Part shown: positions 1 to 7,189 of the stretch, piece by piece
How positions within the stretch are numbered: the stretch's first letter is position 1
How the letters are laid out: the number at the start of each line of letters is the position of its first letter
Origin: Bacteroides stercorirosoris
Lineage (GTDB): Bacteria; Bacteroidota; Bacteroidia; Bacteroidales; Bacteroidaceae
Assembly: GCF_900142015.1 (NCBI RefSeq)
Contig: NZ_FQZN01000004.1
Span: 186,001-250,000, forward strand
DNA length: 64,000 bases
Direction: 5' to 3'
Notes under the pieces: model-generated
Database searches by the model: none
What the model saw: the letters and a program-made list of their open reading frames with translations, nothing else
Told to the model about the DNA's origin: nothing
Translations under genes and position numbers: made by a program

Positions 1-1
1 A

Positions 2-337
2 TTGAAGTTCTGCACTCCTGAGATGATAGATACTATTCGGAAAGAAATTCCTCTTATGGCGGATTATCAGCCGGTGGAAGGAGAAGTGCCTACCAATGCA
101 CAACTATACCGCATTTATATCGAACGTTACCTTTGCAGTCTTCCAGTTGTCAATCAAGACTTGGACTTAATTATCAGCCAAAAGGAAATGACGACTTATG
201 GCGTACCTATCCAGGTGTATTTCTTCTCTCGGAATAAAGTCTGGAAGGAGTATGAACGCATTCAGTCCGATATCTTCGACCATCTGTTGGTGATGGTGCA
301 GAAATTCGACTTGAAACTTTACCAATATTCTGATTAA
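2..337 (+). CDS. Mechanosensitive ion channel (YbdG/MscS-type), C-terminal fragment
   Basis: This is the last 111 codons of a gene that begins before the window. The frame is open from base 2 and the true start is outside. The residues MTTYGVPIQVYFF followed by VWKEYERIQSDIFDH closely resemble the C-terminal cytoplasmic part of E. coli YbdG, a large MscS-family channel that releases solutes on osmotic downshock. No membrane segment is present in the visible part, as expected for the cytoplasmic tail. Its TAA (335-337) overlaps the stop codon of the convergent nuclease gene, so the two genes share the same terminal bases. The family call rests only on this tail. Confidence 0.75.
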   Translation: MKFCTPEMIDTIRKEIPLMADYQPVEGEVPTNAQLYRIYIERYLCSLPVVNQDLDLIISQKEMTTYGVPIQVYFFSRNKVWKEYERIQSDIFDHLLVMVQKFDLKLYQYSD

Positions 338-1401
338 TAGATGAGCCGGAATTCTGCCCATACGGGGAGATGGTCGCTGTAACCTGCTTGGTATTTCATT
401 CCGTAGAAAGTCCGGAAAGGTTGCTTCCCGCCGTATTTCTTATCTTCCGTCAGCAAGAAGGGTAGGCGGGATATACCGGCTTTGTCTTCATCGGCGTAAA
501 GACCGGCAGAAGCCTGAAGAAGTGTGCCGGAGACGATGATGTGGTCCAGCAATCCCCATTCTCCCTGATATTTGTAGCTGCCGGAGTGCTTACGCTCGGT
601 GGCTTTGCGGGTGAGTAAATGGTAAAGACTTTGCGGTTGCAGGAGGTTTTTATCAAGTGGTGGCGCTTGGGCGGCTATTACTTCTCTGATGGATTTATTG
701 TCAGGATAATCATTGAAATCTCCCATAATGAGGATTTGGGGATGGTGGCGATGGAGATAAATACTGTCGGCTGCACTTCTAAGTCTCCGGGCTGCAAGGA
801 GGCGGTAAGGTTCGCTTTCTTTGGCTCCACCGGAACGGGACGGAAGATGGGTGACGAAAATATCCAAAGTGTCTTTGTTGAGCAGTAAACCGGAAACATG
901 AAGTATATCCCGGGTGGGGCGGAATTTCTTTTTGCCCGAGGCGTTCGGGATGGGAATGCTTTGGCAGGTAAGCAGTTTGAACATATCTCTTTGGTAGAGT
1001 AGGGCTACATCAATGCCCCGCTGGTCGGGTGAGTTTGTCATAACGTAGCGATATCCGGCTTCCCGCAGGGCGGAACGTTGTGTCAGGTCGCGCAACACAC
1101 TGTCATTTTCTACTTCACAAAGGGCGACGAGTGCAGGAGGTGTCCAACCGCCTACGGCTGTGATGACACGGGCAATGGCATCCAGTTTCTTCTTGTATTT
1201 GCTATAATTCCAATGGCGGATGCCGTCGGGAAGAAATTCATAATCATTCTTTAGCGTATCGTGCCGACAATCAAACAAGTTCTCGACATTGTAGCTGACA
1301 ATGCGGAATGAGAGGGTGTCTTTTTCGGTTTGTCCGTGAAGGGGGAGGAGAGAGAAAAACAGAAGGACAAGAAAATAGGGCATTGCAATCTTTTTATTCA
1401 T
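334..1401 (-). CDS. Secreted endonuclease/exonuclease/phosphatase-family protein
   Basis: The protein has about 355 residues. An N-terminal hydrophobic segment (MPYFLVLLFFSLLPLHG) looks like a signal peptide, followed by an EEP fold: SYNVENLFD at the start, ALCEVEND (metal-binding Glu), THLPSRSGG, MGDFNDYP and the terminal GYSDHLPVWAEF. These are the Asn, Glu, GDFN and SDH motifs of the DNase I/exonuclease III superfamily, which hydrolyses phosphodiesters using a divalent metal. Start choice: ATG at 1401 overlaps the upstream gene's stop by 8 bases (ATGAATAA), typical of translational coupling; an in-frame start at 1473 would lie deep inside the upstream gene. Substrate (DNA, RNA or phospholipid) cannot be told. 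Confidence 0.85.
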   Translation of the reverse strand: MNKKIAMPYFLVLLFFSLLPLHGQTEKDTLSFRIVSYNVENLFDCRHDTLKNDYEFLPDGIRHWNYSKYKKKLDAIARVITAVGGWTPPALVALCEVENDSVLRDLTQRSALREAGYRYVMTNSPDQRGIDVALLYQRDMFKLLTCQSIPIPNASGKKKFRPTRDILHVSGLLLNKDTLDIFVTHLPSRSGGAKESEPYRLLAARRLRSAADSIYLHRHHPQILIMGDFNDYPDNKSIREVIAAQAPPLDKNLLQPQSLYHLLTRKATERKHSGSYKYQGEWGLLDHIIVSGTLLQASAGLYADEDKAGISRLPFLLTEDKKYGGKQPFRTFYGMKYQAGYSDHLPVWAEFRLIY

Positions 1402-2803
1402 AACATCCGGCATTTGGAGCCTTATCTTGTAGGCGGGATTTTCCGTTCCTGTCTGTCGGATATGCACTGGCATCCTCTTTTTTTCCTAAACTGATAGCTT
1501 TTGAATTTTCATTAAGATTGAAATTATACTCCTGTGTCCGGTTATCCATCAGAAGGAAGTTGTCATCCTTTTCCCAAATGACACGGACTATCCTGTCATT
1601 CTCTTCCTTTACCGAATTGATGAGGCTATGTGAGAAGTAGTAATTGAAAGCTATGTTTTCATTTTTGGAACGTCCTCCGTTAATTTCATCCGAGCCCGAA
1701 CCTGCAATAATGCAATTGCGGAAGGTAGCGGAAGAAAGCGGATAAGCAATGTCATCCTGTTCGTTCCGAACCTGTAATGCCACACCTGTCCGTACATTCC
1801 AACTGAAATAATTCGCTAGCGTGCAATGGGTGAATGTATAATCTCCACCTAACAAGCTGACACAGTTCTCTCCCGCATTACTGATTTCACAGTTTCCTAT
1901 AACAGCCTGGCAGGAAGTCAGCTCCAGTCCGTTTCCTGATACTTGTCGGATAATGGAAGACTCCAATATCAGCTTCCTGCGGTCCATCTTCGAAGAATCA
2001 CAGCGGATGCCGAAACTTCCCCCGTGAATGTCGGCATAAACCAAATGATTGTCATAACTTGTTTCGAGGAAACGTATGCCGCCCCACTGTCCCGGCAGGC
2101 GGTCGTAAGTCAGATAAGGAAACAGCCGGTCTGTGCGGTCTCCCCGGAAAACAACCGGTGCGGAAAGAGTGCCTTCCACCGATAAACGACCATGTACCTG
2201 CATTCCTGCTTTTCCGTGGAAATAGAAGCGGGTACCTGCTGCAAGTGTCAGGTGTGCATCGGGGGCAACACTGATACTGTCGTAAATCAGTATTGGGCGT
2301 TCGGAGGCTATCAATGTATCTTTCTCGATCACTTTACCCCGGAAAGTAAAAACATCCTGCGCATAAGCCCGTAGCTTAACTTCTTGCCGGATGCCATTCA
2401 GCTGAAAGAGAATAGAGTCTTTTATCAACCTGATGTTGGTATTGTCCCGTTGAGGCAGAGTCGCTTCTACAAAAATGTAGAGGCTGTCTTCTCCTGCAAT
2501 TTCTATGTCTGAGAATTGATTTCCCTTAATACCGTCCACATTGATACGGAAACCGGATTTTCCGGCATCGGCAAGAATGATGGAAGATATCAGCAATGTT
2601 TTCTTATGTGGATTGTATACTTTCAGTTGGCGGGTGGAAGTGGGAATACCGGTGAGTACGGTGTCCATATGCAACGTGTCTTGTGAGAACCAAAGTGTGT
2701 GCTTCGGGTCGGACGAATAATCATCCATGTCGTCGCAGGCGGCAAAGGACAACAGGAAAAGTACAGGAACTATATATATAAGGTATAGTGCTTTCGATTT
2801 CAT
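1394..2803 (-). CDS. Lipoprotein with right-handed beta-helix domain, function unknown
   Basis: The protein has about 469 residues from ATG 2803; an in-frame ATG lies at 2848 but 2803 places the signal peptide correctly. Residues 1-23 form an SPII signal ending FAAC, so the protein is probably anchored in the outer or inner membrane. Residues about 30-170 are beta-rich, and residues about 200-420 carry repeated short strands of the type VVFRGDRTD, GIRCDSS, GLELTSCQAVIGNCEISN, like parallel beta-helix proteins. No catalytic motif was recognised. It is the first gene of a two-gene operon with the EEP nuclease, so the pair probably act together at the cell envelope. Confidence 0.7.
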   Translation of the reverse strand: MKSKALYLIYIVPVLFLLSFAACDDMDDYSSDPKHTLWFSQDTLHMDTVLTGIPTSTRQLKVYNPHKKTLLISSIILADAGKSGFRINVDGIKGNQFSDIEIAGEDSLYIFVEATLPQRDNTNIRLIKDSILFQLNGIRQEVKLRAYAQDVFTFRGKVIEKDTLIASERPILIYDSISVAPDAHLTLAAGTRFYFHGKAGMQVHGRLSVEGTLSAPVVFRGDRTDRLFPYLTYDRLPGQWGGIRFLETSYDNHLVYADIHGGSFGIRCDSSKMDRRKLILESSIIRQVSGNGLELTSCQAVIGNCEISNAGENCVSLLGGDYTFTHCTLANYFSWNVRTGVALQVRNEQDDIAYPLSSATFRNCIIAGSGSDEINGGRSKNENIAFNYYFSHSLINSVKEENDRIVRVIWEKDDNFLLMDNRTQEYNFNLNENSKAISLGKKEDASAYPTDRNGKSRLQDKAPNAGCYE

Positions 2804-2935
2804 ACCGTACATTCTGTAGGTTCTACTAAATAACGGTGTTTCTGCCACTTTATTATATCTGTCGCTTTTATCTTACTGACTTGATGAGACGATGGTATAT
2901 TGAAGAGAGTTACATCACTATGGGATGTTATGCAT

Positions 2936-2992
2936 AAGATGGCATCTTGTGTTGTGAAAGATGGCATCTTGTACTACACAAGATGCCATCTT
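2936..2992. repeat. Three-copy repeat with inverted arrangement
   Basis: The 15-base unit AAGATGGCATCTTGT occurs at 2936-2950 and 2958-2972, and its reverse complement ACAAGATGCCATCTT at 2978-2992. Copies 1 and 3 can pair over at least 15 bases, and each unit is itself nearly palindromic. It sits in the 238-base gap between the end of pepD and the start of the lipoprotein gene, both on the minus strand. It may terminate pepD transcription or bind a regulator. There is no T-tract, so a classical terminator is not established. Confidence 0.7.
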
Positions 2993-3041
2993 ATACATGC
3001 TCCCCTTTAACTATCCGTATAAGAGGAATATGGGATGTGAG

Positions 3042-4502
3042 TTATTTCCTTATAGGAACATTGGCCAGGATATCCAGCAGGTGTTTCCAGAACTTATCTA
3101 CCGTAGGAATCAACATCCGTTCATCGGGAGAGTGGACACCCTGCAAAGTGGGACCGAAGGAAATCATATCCAGTGAAGGATATTTGTCGAGGAACAGACC
3201 GCATTCCAGTCCGGCATGGATGGCTTTCACTTTGGCGTCTACACCGAACAGGCGTTTGTAAGACTCAACTGCGATTTCCAGTATCTCAGAGTGCGGATTA
3301 GGTTTCCAACCCGGATAACCGTCACCGAAAGTAACTTTGGCGCCGCCCATATCAAATACGGTACGTACCATATTGGCAATGTCCTGTTTGGAGGAAGCGG
3401 TAGAACTGCGTTGACTGGTTTCAATGCGGATAATGTTGCCCGGCTTCATCTTGACAGATGCAAGGTTGGTAGAAGTTTCCACCAGTCCCGGAATATCCTG
3501 ACTCATAGCATAAACTCCGTGCGGACAGGCGTAGAGACTTTGCAACAGACTTTTCGTTGTGTCCTTGTCGATGGCTTTTGCACGGGCGTTTTCCGATTCT
3601 AATATGAGTTGCAGGTCGGGATCTACCACGGTGTATTCAGCTTGCACTTCAGCGGCGAATATGTTTAAATCGGCACGCAGGTCGTGTTTCTTATCTTCCG
3701 GTATGGCGATGATGGCATGAGCTTCGCGTGCAATGGCATTGCGCAGGTTGCCGCCGTCTATTTCACAAAGATACATATCGTACTTCTGGAAAGTCTGGCT
3801 CAGGAAGCGGTTCAGTATTTTGTTGGCATTGCCACGTTGCAGATGGATGTCTCCACCCGAATGTCCGCCTTTCAATCCTTTCACTTGCACCTTGCAGAAG
3901 AAATATCCGGCAGGTACGTTCACCTCTTTATATGTAAACTCTGCAACGGAGTCGACGCCTCCTGCGCAACCGATGAAAAGTTCACCTTCATCTTCCGAGT
4001 CAAGGTTCAGCAGGATGTCACCGTTCATGAAACCCTCTTTCAGGGCGAAAGCGCCAGTCAGGCCGGTTTCTTCGTCTACGGTGAACAGGCACTCCAGAGG
4101 TCCGTGCTGGATAGTGTTGTCTGTAAGGATAGCCAGTTCTGTGGCTACGCCGATACCGTTGTCAGCTCCCAGTGTGGTGCCTTTGGCTTTCAGCCATTCG
4201 CCTTCAATCACGGTTTCTATCGGGTCGGTGAGGAAATCGTGCTGCACATCGTTGTTCTTTTCACACACCATGTCGATGTGCGATTGCAGGACAACAGTCT
4301 TCCGGTTCTCCATGCCCGGCGTGGCGGGTTTCTTTATCAGTACATTGCCGGTTTCGTCGACCAATGTTTCCAGATTATGTTTTTCACCGAATGCTTTCAG
4401 ATAAGCAATCATTTTCTCTTCCTTCTTTGAAGGACGCGGTACTTGGCAGATTTCATCAAAATAGTGAAATACTCCTGCCGGTTTCAGTTCATTCTTTTCC
4501 AT
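3042..4502 (-). CDS. pepD: Aminoacyl-histidine dipeptidase PepD (peptidase family M20C)
   Basis: The protein has 486 residues, the usual length for the family, with no signal peptide, so it is cytosolic. It hydrolyses a broad range of dipeptides, including Xaa-His, using two metal ions. Metal and catalytic residues are visible: His75 and Asp77 in LQSHIDMV, Asp114 in LGADNGIG, Glu144-Glu145 in VDEETGLTG, and the dimerisation-domain motif GLKGGHSGGDIH. The C-terminal AIHAGLECG and SFGPTLQGVHSPDER are also family hallmarks. It is transcribed divergently from the small membrane protein gene at 4688. It probably supports peptide use in a gut habitat. Confidence 0.95.
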   Translation of the reverse strand: MEKNELKPAGVFHYFDEICQVPRPSKKEEKMIAYLKAFGEKHNLETLVDETGNVLIKKPATPGMENRKTVVLQSHIDMVCEKNNDVQHDFLTDPIETVIEGEWLKAKGTTLGADNGIGVATELAILTDNTIQHGPLECLFTVDEETGLTGAFALKEGFMNGDILLNLDSEDEGELFIGCAGGVDSVAEFTYKEVNVPAGYFFCKVQVKGLKGGHSGGDIHLQRGNANKILNRFLSQTFQKYDMYLCEIDGGNLRNAIAREAHAIIAIPEDKKHDLRADLNIFAAEVQAEYTVVDPDLQLILESENARAKAIDKDTTKSLLQSLYACPHGVYAMSQDIPGLVETSTNLASVKMKPGNIIRIETSQRSSTASSKQDIANMVRTVFDMGGAKVTFGDGYPGWKPNPHSEILEIAVESYKRLFGVDAKVKAIHAGLECGLFLDKYPSLDMISFGPTLQGVHSPDERMLIPTVDKFWKHLLDILANVPIRK

Positions 4503-4627
4503 ATCAATAAGTTTATGAATGTTCGTTTTTAACCTCTCATTGCTAAATATGGTTAAATAGATTGCCTATTTTATCACCGCTTCTCTTTTTTTATGGTAAA
4601 AAAAGCGGGTTAGTCCATACAAAGCCC

Positions 4628-4635
4628 TATATTTG
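4628..4635 (+). promoter_or_regulatory. Bacteroides-type -7 promoter element
   Basis: TATATTTG matches the Bacteroides primary-sigma -7 consensus TAnnTTTG and lies about 53 bases upstream of the ATG at 4688. The -33 region is weak (GGTTAG around 4608-4613). It would drive the 77-residue membrane protein and the OmpH-like gene. Confidence 0.5.
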
Positions 4636-4639
4636 CACC

Positions 4640-4668
4640 ACAAAAATAGAGTGATAGTCTATTTTTGT
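4640..4668 (+). promoter_or_regulatory. Perfect 10-bp hairpin in the 5' leader
   Basis: ACAAAAATAG (4640-4649) pairs perfectly with CTATTTTTGT (4659-4668) around a 9-base loop. It would lie at the very 5' end of the transcript from the promoter element just upstream, 19 bases before the start codon. It could protect the mRNA end or be an operator palindrome. It is AT-rich and lacks a T-tail beyond the stem, so termination is unlikely. Confidence 0.5.
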
Positions 4669-4687
4669 TGTTACAAAATTAGTAGAA

Positions 4688-4921
4688 ATGCTCGATACAG
4701 TATTGATAAGTTTGTTAATAGTTGCTATTTGTATTGCATTATTAGGTCTGAAAGTCTTTTTTGTGAAAGGCGGGAAGTTCCCGAACGGGCACGTCAGTGG
4801 TAATAAGGCAATGCGGGAGAGAGGTATAGGATGCGCCCAGTCACAAGACCGGGAAGCACAGAAGAAACCCCGTTTTTCTATTGATGAATTGGAAAAAGCC
4901 TTAAATGATAGTATGAATTAA
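4688..4921 (+). CDS. Small membrane protein of unknown function
   Basis: The protein has 77 residues. Residues 3-26 form one transmembrane helix (VLISLLIVAICIALLGLKVFF), followed by a basic, cytoplasmic-looking tail with a GHVSGNKAMRERGIGCAQSQ stretch containing a single Cys. The layout of one helix followed by a Cys-containing motif resembles small accessory proteins found across Bacteroidales, but I do not recognise a named family. It is followed after 29 bases by the OmpH-like gene and probably co-transcribed with it. Confidence 0.7.
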   Translation: MLDTVLISLLIVAICIALLGLKVFFVKGGKFPNGHVSGNKAMRERGIGCAQSQDREAQKKPRFSIDELEKALNDSMN

Positions 4922-4950
4922 TAATTTAAAAACTATATTTTTTACAAGTT

Positions 4951-5556
4951 ATGAAGAGATTGAACTACCTCGTGAACGGTTTGGCTGCCCTTGCGCTTAT
5001 CGTTTTATTTTCTCAATGTACAGGTAAAGCTGATAATCAAACGGCAACTACGTCAGGACAAGCTTCAGGTGAACTTTCTGGAATGAAGATTGCTTATGTT
5101 GAAATAGACACGCTTCTGTCACAATATAATTTCTGCATCGACCTGAATGAAGGTATGGTAAAGAAGAGTGAAAACGTTCGCCTGACGTTGAATCAGAAAG
5201 CCCGTGAATTGGATAAGCAGAAACAGGATTTCCAGACGAAAGTGCAGAACAATGCTTATCTGTCTCAGGAAAGAGCACAGCAGGAATACAATCGCATCGC
5301 TAAGTTGGAACAGGACTTGCAGGCTTTGAGCAATAAATTGCAGTCAGAGTTGATGAGCGAGAACGAAAAGAACAGTTTGCTGTTGCGTGATTCCATCAAT
5401 GCTTTCCTGAAGGAATATAATAAGACGAAAGGATACAGTATGATTATCAGCAATACCGGTTTCGACAATCTGTTGTATGCCGATAGCATTTATAACATCA
5501 CGAAAGAAATCGTAGAAGGACTGAACGCAAGATATTCTTCTCCGGCAAAGAAATAA
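4951..5556 (+). CDS. OmpH/Skp-family periplasmic chaperone-like lipoprotein
   Basis: The protein has 201 residues with an SPII signal ending at Cys23 (LFSQC). A short beta segment (KIAYVEIDTLLSQYNF) leads into a long charged coiled coil (about residues 70-150, rich in Gln, Glu, Lys), and the protein ends with a second short beta part (YSMIISNTGFDNLLYADSIYN). This is the Skp/OmpH architecture, in which a trimer holds unfolded outer-membrane proteins between coiled-coil tentacles. The lipid anchor is common in Bacteroidales members. A strong terminator follows 20 bases after the stop. Confidence 0.88.
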   Translation: MKRLNYLVNGLAALALIVLFSQCTGKADNQTATTSGQASGELSGMKIAYVEIDTLLSQYNFCIDLNEGMVKKSENVRLTLNQKARELDKQKQDFQTKVQNNAYLSQERAQQEYNRIAKLEQDLQALSNKLQSELMSENEKNSLLLRDSINAFLKEYNKTKGYSMIISNTGFDNLLYADSIYNITKEIVEGLNARYSSPAKK

Positions 5557-5575
5557 ATAGGTTTCTATTTTAAAT

Positions 5576-5633
5576 AAGAGTCGTCCCCTTGCAGAGTGAT
5601 CGGAATCACAATGCAAGGGGACGACTCTTTTCT
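5576..5633 (+). terminator. Strong rho-independent terminator
   Basis: AAGAGTCGTCCCCTTGCA (5576-5593) and TGCAAGGGGACGACTCTT (5612-5629) form a perfect 18-bp stem with an 18-base loop, followed by TTTCT. It ends the OmpH-like transcript and separates it from the polysaccharide cluster. Confidence 0.92.
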
Positions 5634-5709
5634 GTTACCTGGATTTATAAAAACGTACCAATCCTTTGAATTATCTTCTCAAACTGCATCCGGAGGGGAG
5701 TTACCTGTT

Positions 5710-5738
5710 TTTGTTCCTGTTTAAATCATTTATATTTG
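5710..5738 (+). promoter_or_regulatory. Bacteroides-type promoter of the first polysaccharide cluster
   Basis: TTTG at 5710-5713 is separated by 17 bases from TATATTTG at 5731-5738, a good match to the Bacteroides -33/-7 consensus. Transcription would begin around 5745. That makes the in-frame ATG at 5743 impossible as a start and supports the start at 5770 (or 5773) for the PL6 gene. Confidence 0.7.
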
Positions 5739-5769
5739 CCTTATGATTTTTAATTCTAATCAGAAAAAC

Positions 5770-7167
5770 ATGATGAAAAAACTTTGTATTCTCTTATTCT
5801 TATCTATTTCGATGGGGGCTTCTGCTGTGGAGTATACCTTTTCACCGAAAGATGTACCGGCTATGAAGCAGTTGTTAGGCAGTGGGACTCTGCAACCGGG
5901 AGATGTTGTCGTACTGAAAGATGGAACGTATGATAATCTGGAGGAAGTGCATTTTACAGGTAAAGGTGTTTTCAGCAAACCGATAATCTGGCGGGCTGAA
6001 AATCCCGGTAAAGCTGTCATTTCCGGTAAATTGAGTTTAAGGATATATGGGGAACATTTGCAGCTGAAGGATTTACTCTTCTACAAGGCATGGGCGATAG
6101 GCCATGATATGATTGATTTCCAAAAAGAGAAAGGAACATATGCATCCTATTGCCGGATGACCGGCTGTGTGATTGATGAGTGTAATAATCCGGCAAAGGG
6201 TACACGACCTAATGAGGGAGACGAGTATTGGGTTGGTTTGCGGGGTACGAATAACCGGATAGATCATTGCTATTTTGCCAACAAGCGGGTAGGTGGTCTG
6301 GTTCTGCAAGTCTGGTTAAGTGCCGATAATCACTTGAACAATCATGTGATAGATCATAATTTCTTTGGCGAACGTCAGCCTTACGGAGGCAACGGAGCAG
6401 AGATTATCCGTATAGGGCATTCTTGGTCATCTCAGTGGGAATCACGGACTATTGTTGAGAACAACGTGTTTTTCAGGTGCAGCGGTGAAAATGAAATAAT
6501 CTCTGTGAAATCCTGTCATAATGTATTGCGCAGAAACCTGTTTTATGAATCTGCCGGAGGACTGGTTTGCCGTCACGGGCATTATAATATTATAGAATCG
6601 AATACTTTCATCGGACATGGTCTTCGCGGAACGGCAGGTATCCGTATCATTAATCAGGGGCATACGGTTTATGACAATTATATTAAAGATGTGAAATCAT
6701 TCGGTTTGCTGGTGCGCGTGGGAGTCTATGAACGCCCTACGGCGGAAACAAATGTAAAGGAGGAACCGTTGACTTCTTATCACCGGGTAGAGAATGTGGA
6801 TATCGCTTACAATACTTTCCTGAACAGCTCATTGGAATTAGGGTCGGGGCGTGGGGAAAAGATGCCTCGTAATGTACGCTTCGCCCATAACTTATTTGCA
6901 GGACAGAATCCTGAACTGAAAATCGTGAGAGCGGACGAAGTGCTTCCCGGCTTTTTGTTTCTGGATAATCAATGGGCATTTCCGGATATAGCTTCTCTTC
7001 CGGCTGTGCCTTATGAACGAGTAAGAAGTGGATTTGATGCAGTTGATGCCCCTGTTGGTCTGGAGCGAAAGGAGAAGGAACGGATAGATGCTTGTATCTT
7101 TACTGTCGGTCCTACCTGGTATGAAGCAATGAAAGAGAATGTGAATTATATAGATATGCACCGATAA
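5770..7167 (+). CDS. PL6-family polysaccharide lyase (chondroitinase B / alginate lyase type)
   Basis: The protein has 465 residues from ATG 5770 (ATG 5773 is equally possible), with a signal peptide ending near GASA. The body is a parallel beta-helix with the PL6 core signature: ENEIISVKS carrying the catalytic Lys247, then RHG carrying Arg268. The 21-residue spacing matches Lys250/Arg271 of Pedobacter chondroitinase B. PL6 enzymes cleave uronic acid linkages by beta-elimination, acting on dermatan sulfate or alginate. The substrate cannot be decided here. It is the first gene of the cluster, directly behind a good promoter and 22 bases ahead of the GH28-like gene, so it probably works in the periplasm with the downstream glycosidases. 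Confidence 0.88.
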   Translation: MMKKLCILLFLSISMGASAVEYTFSPKDVPAMKQLLGSGTLQPGDVVVLKDGTYDNLEEVHFTGKGVFSKPIIWRAENPGKAVISGKLSLRIYGEHLQLKDLLFYKAWAIGHDMIDFQKEKGTYASYCRMTGCVIDECNNPAKGTRPNEGDEYWVGLRGTNNRIDHCYFANKRVGGLVLQVWLSADNHLNNHVIDHNFFGERQPYGGNGAEIIRIGHSWSSQWESRTIVENNVFFRCSGENEIISVKSCHNVLRRNLFYESAGGLVCRHGHYNIIESNTFIGHGLRGTAGIRIINQGHTVYDNYIKDVKSFGLLVRVGVYERPTAETNVKEEPLTSYHRVENVDIAYNTFLNSSLELGSGRGEKMPRNVRFAHNLFAGQNPELKIVRADEVLPGFLFLDNQWAFPDIASLPAVPYERVRSGFDAVDAPVGLERKEKERIDACIFTVGPTWYEAMKENVNYIDMHR

Positions 7168-7189
7168 TTTAAAAGAAATACAATCAGAT

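Noticed and set aside
3684..4430. 248-codon plus-strand frame opposite pepD
   Set aside because: The minus-strand product is an unmistakable M20C peptidase over its whole length; the plus frame is a shadow.
5743..5769. Longer start for the PL6 gene at ATG 5743
   Set aside because: The promoter at 5710-5738 would start transcription at about this base, and the extra residues precede a complete signal peptide.
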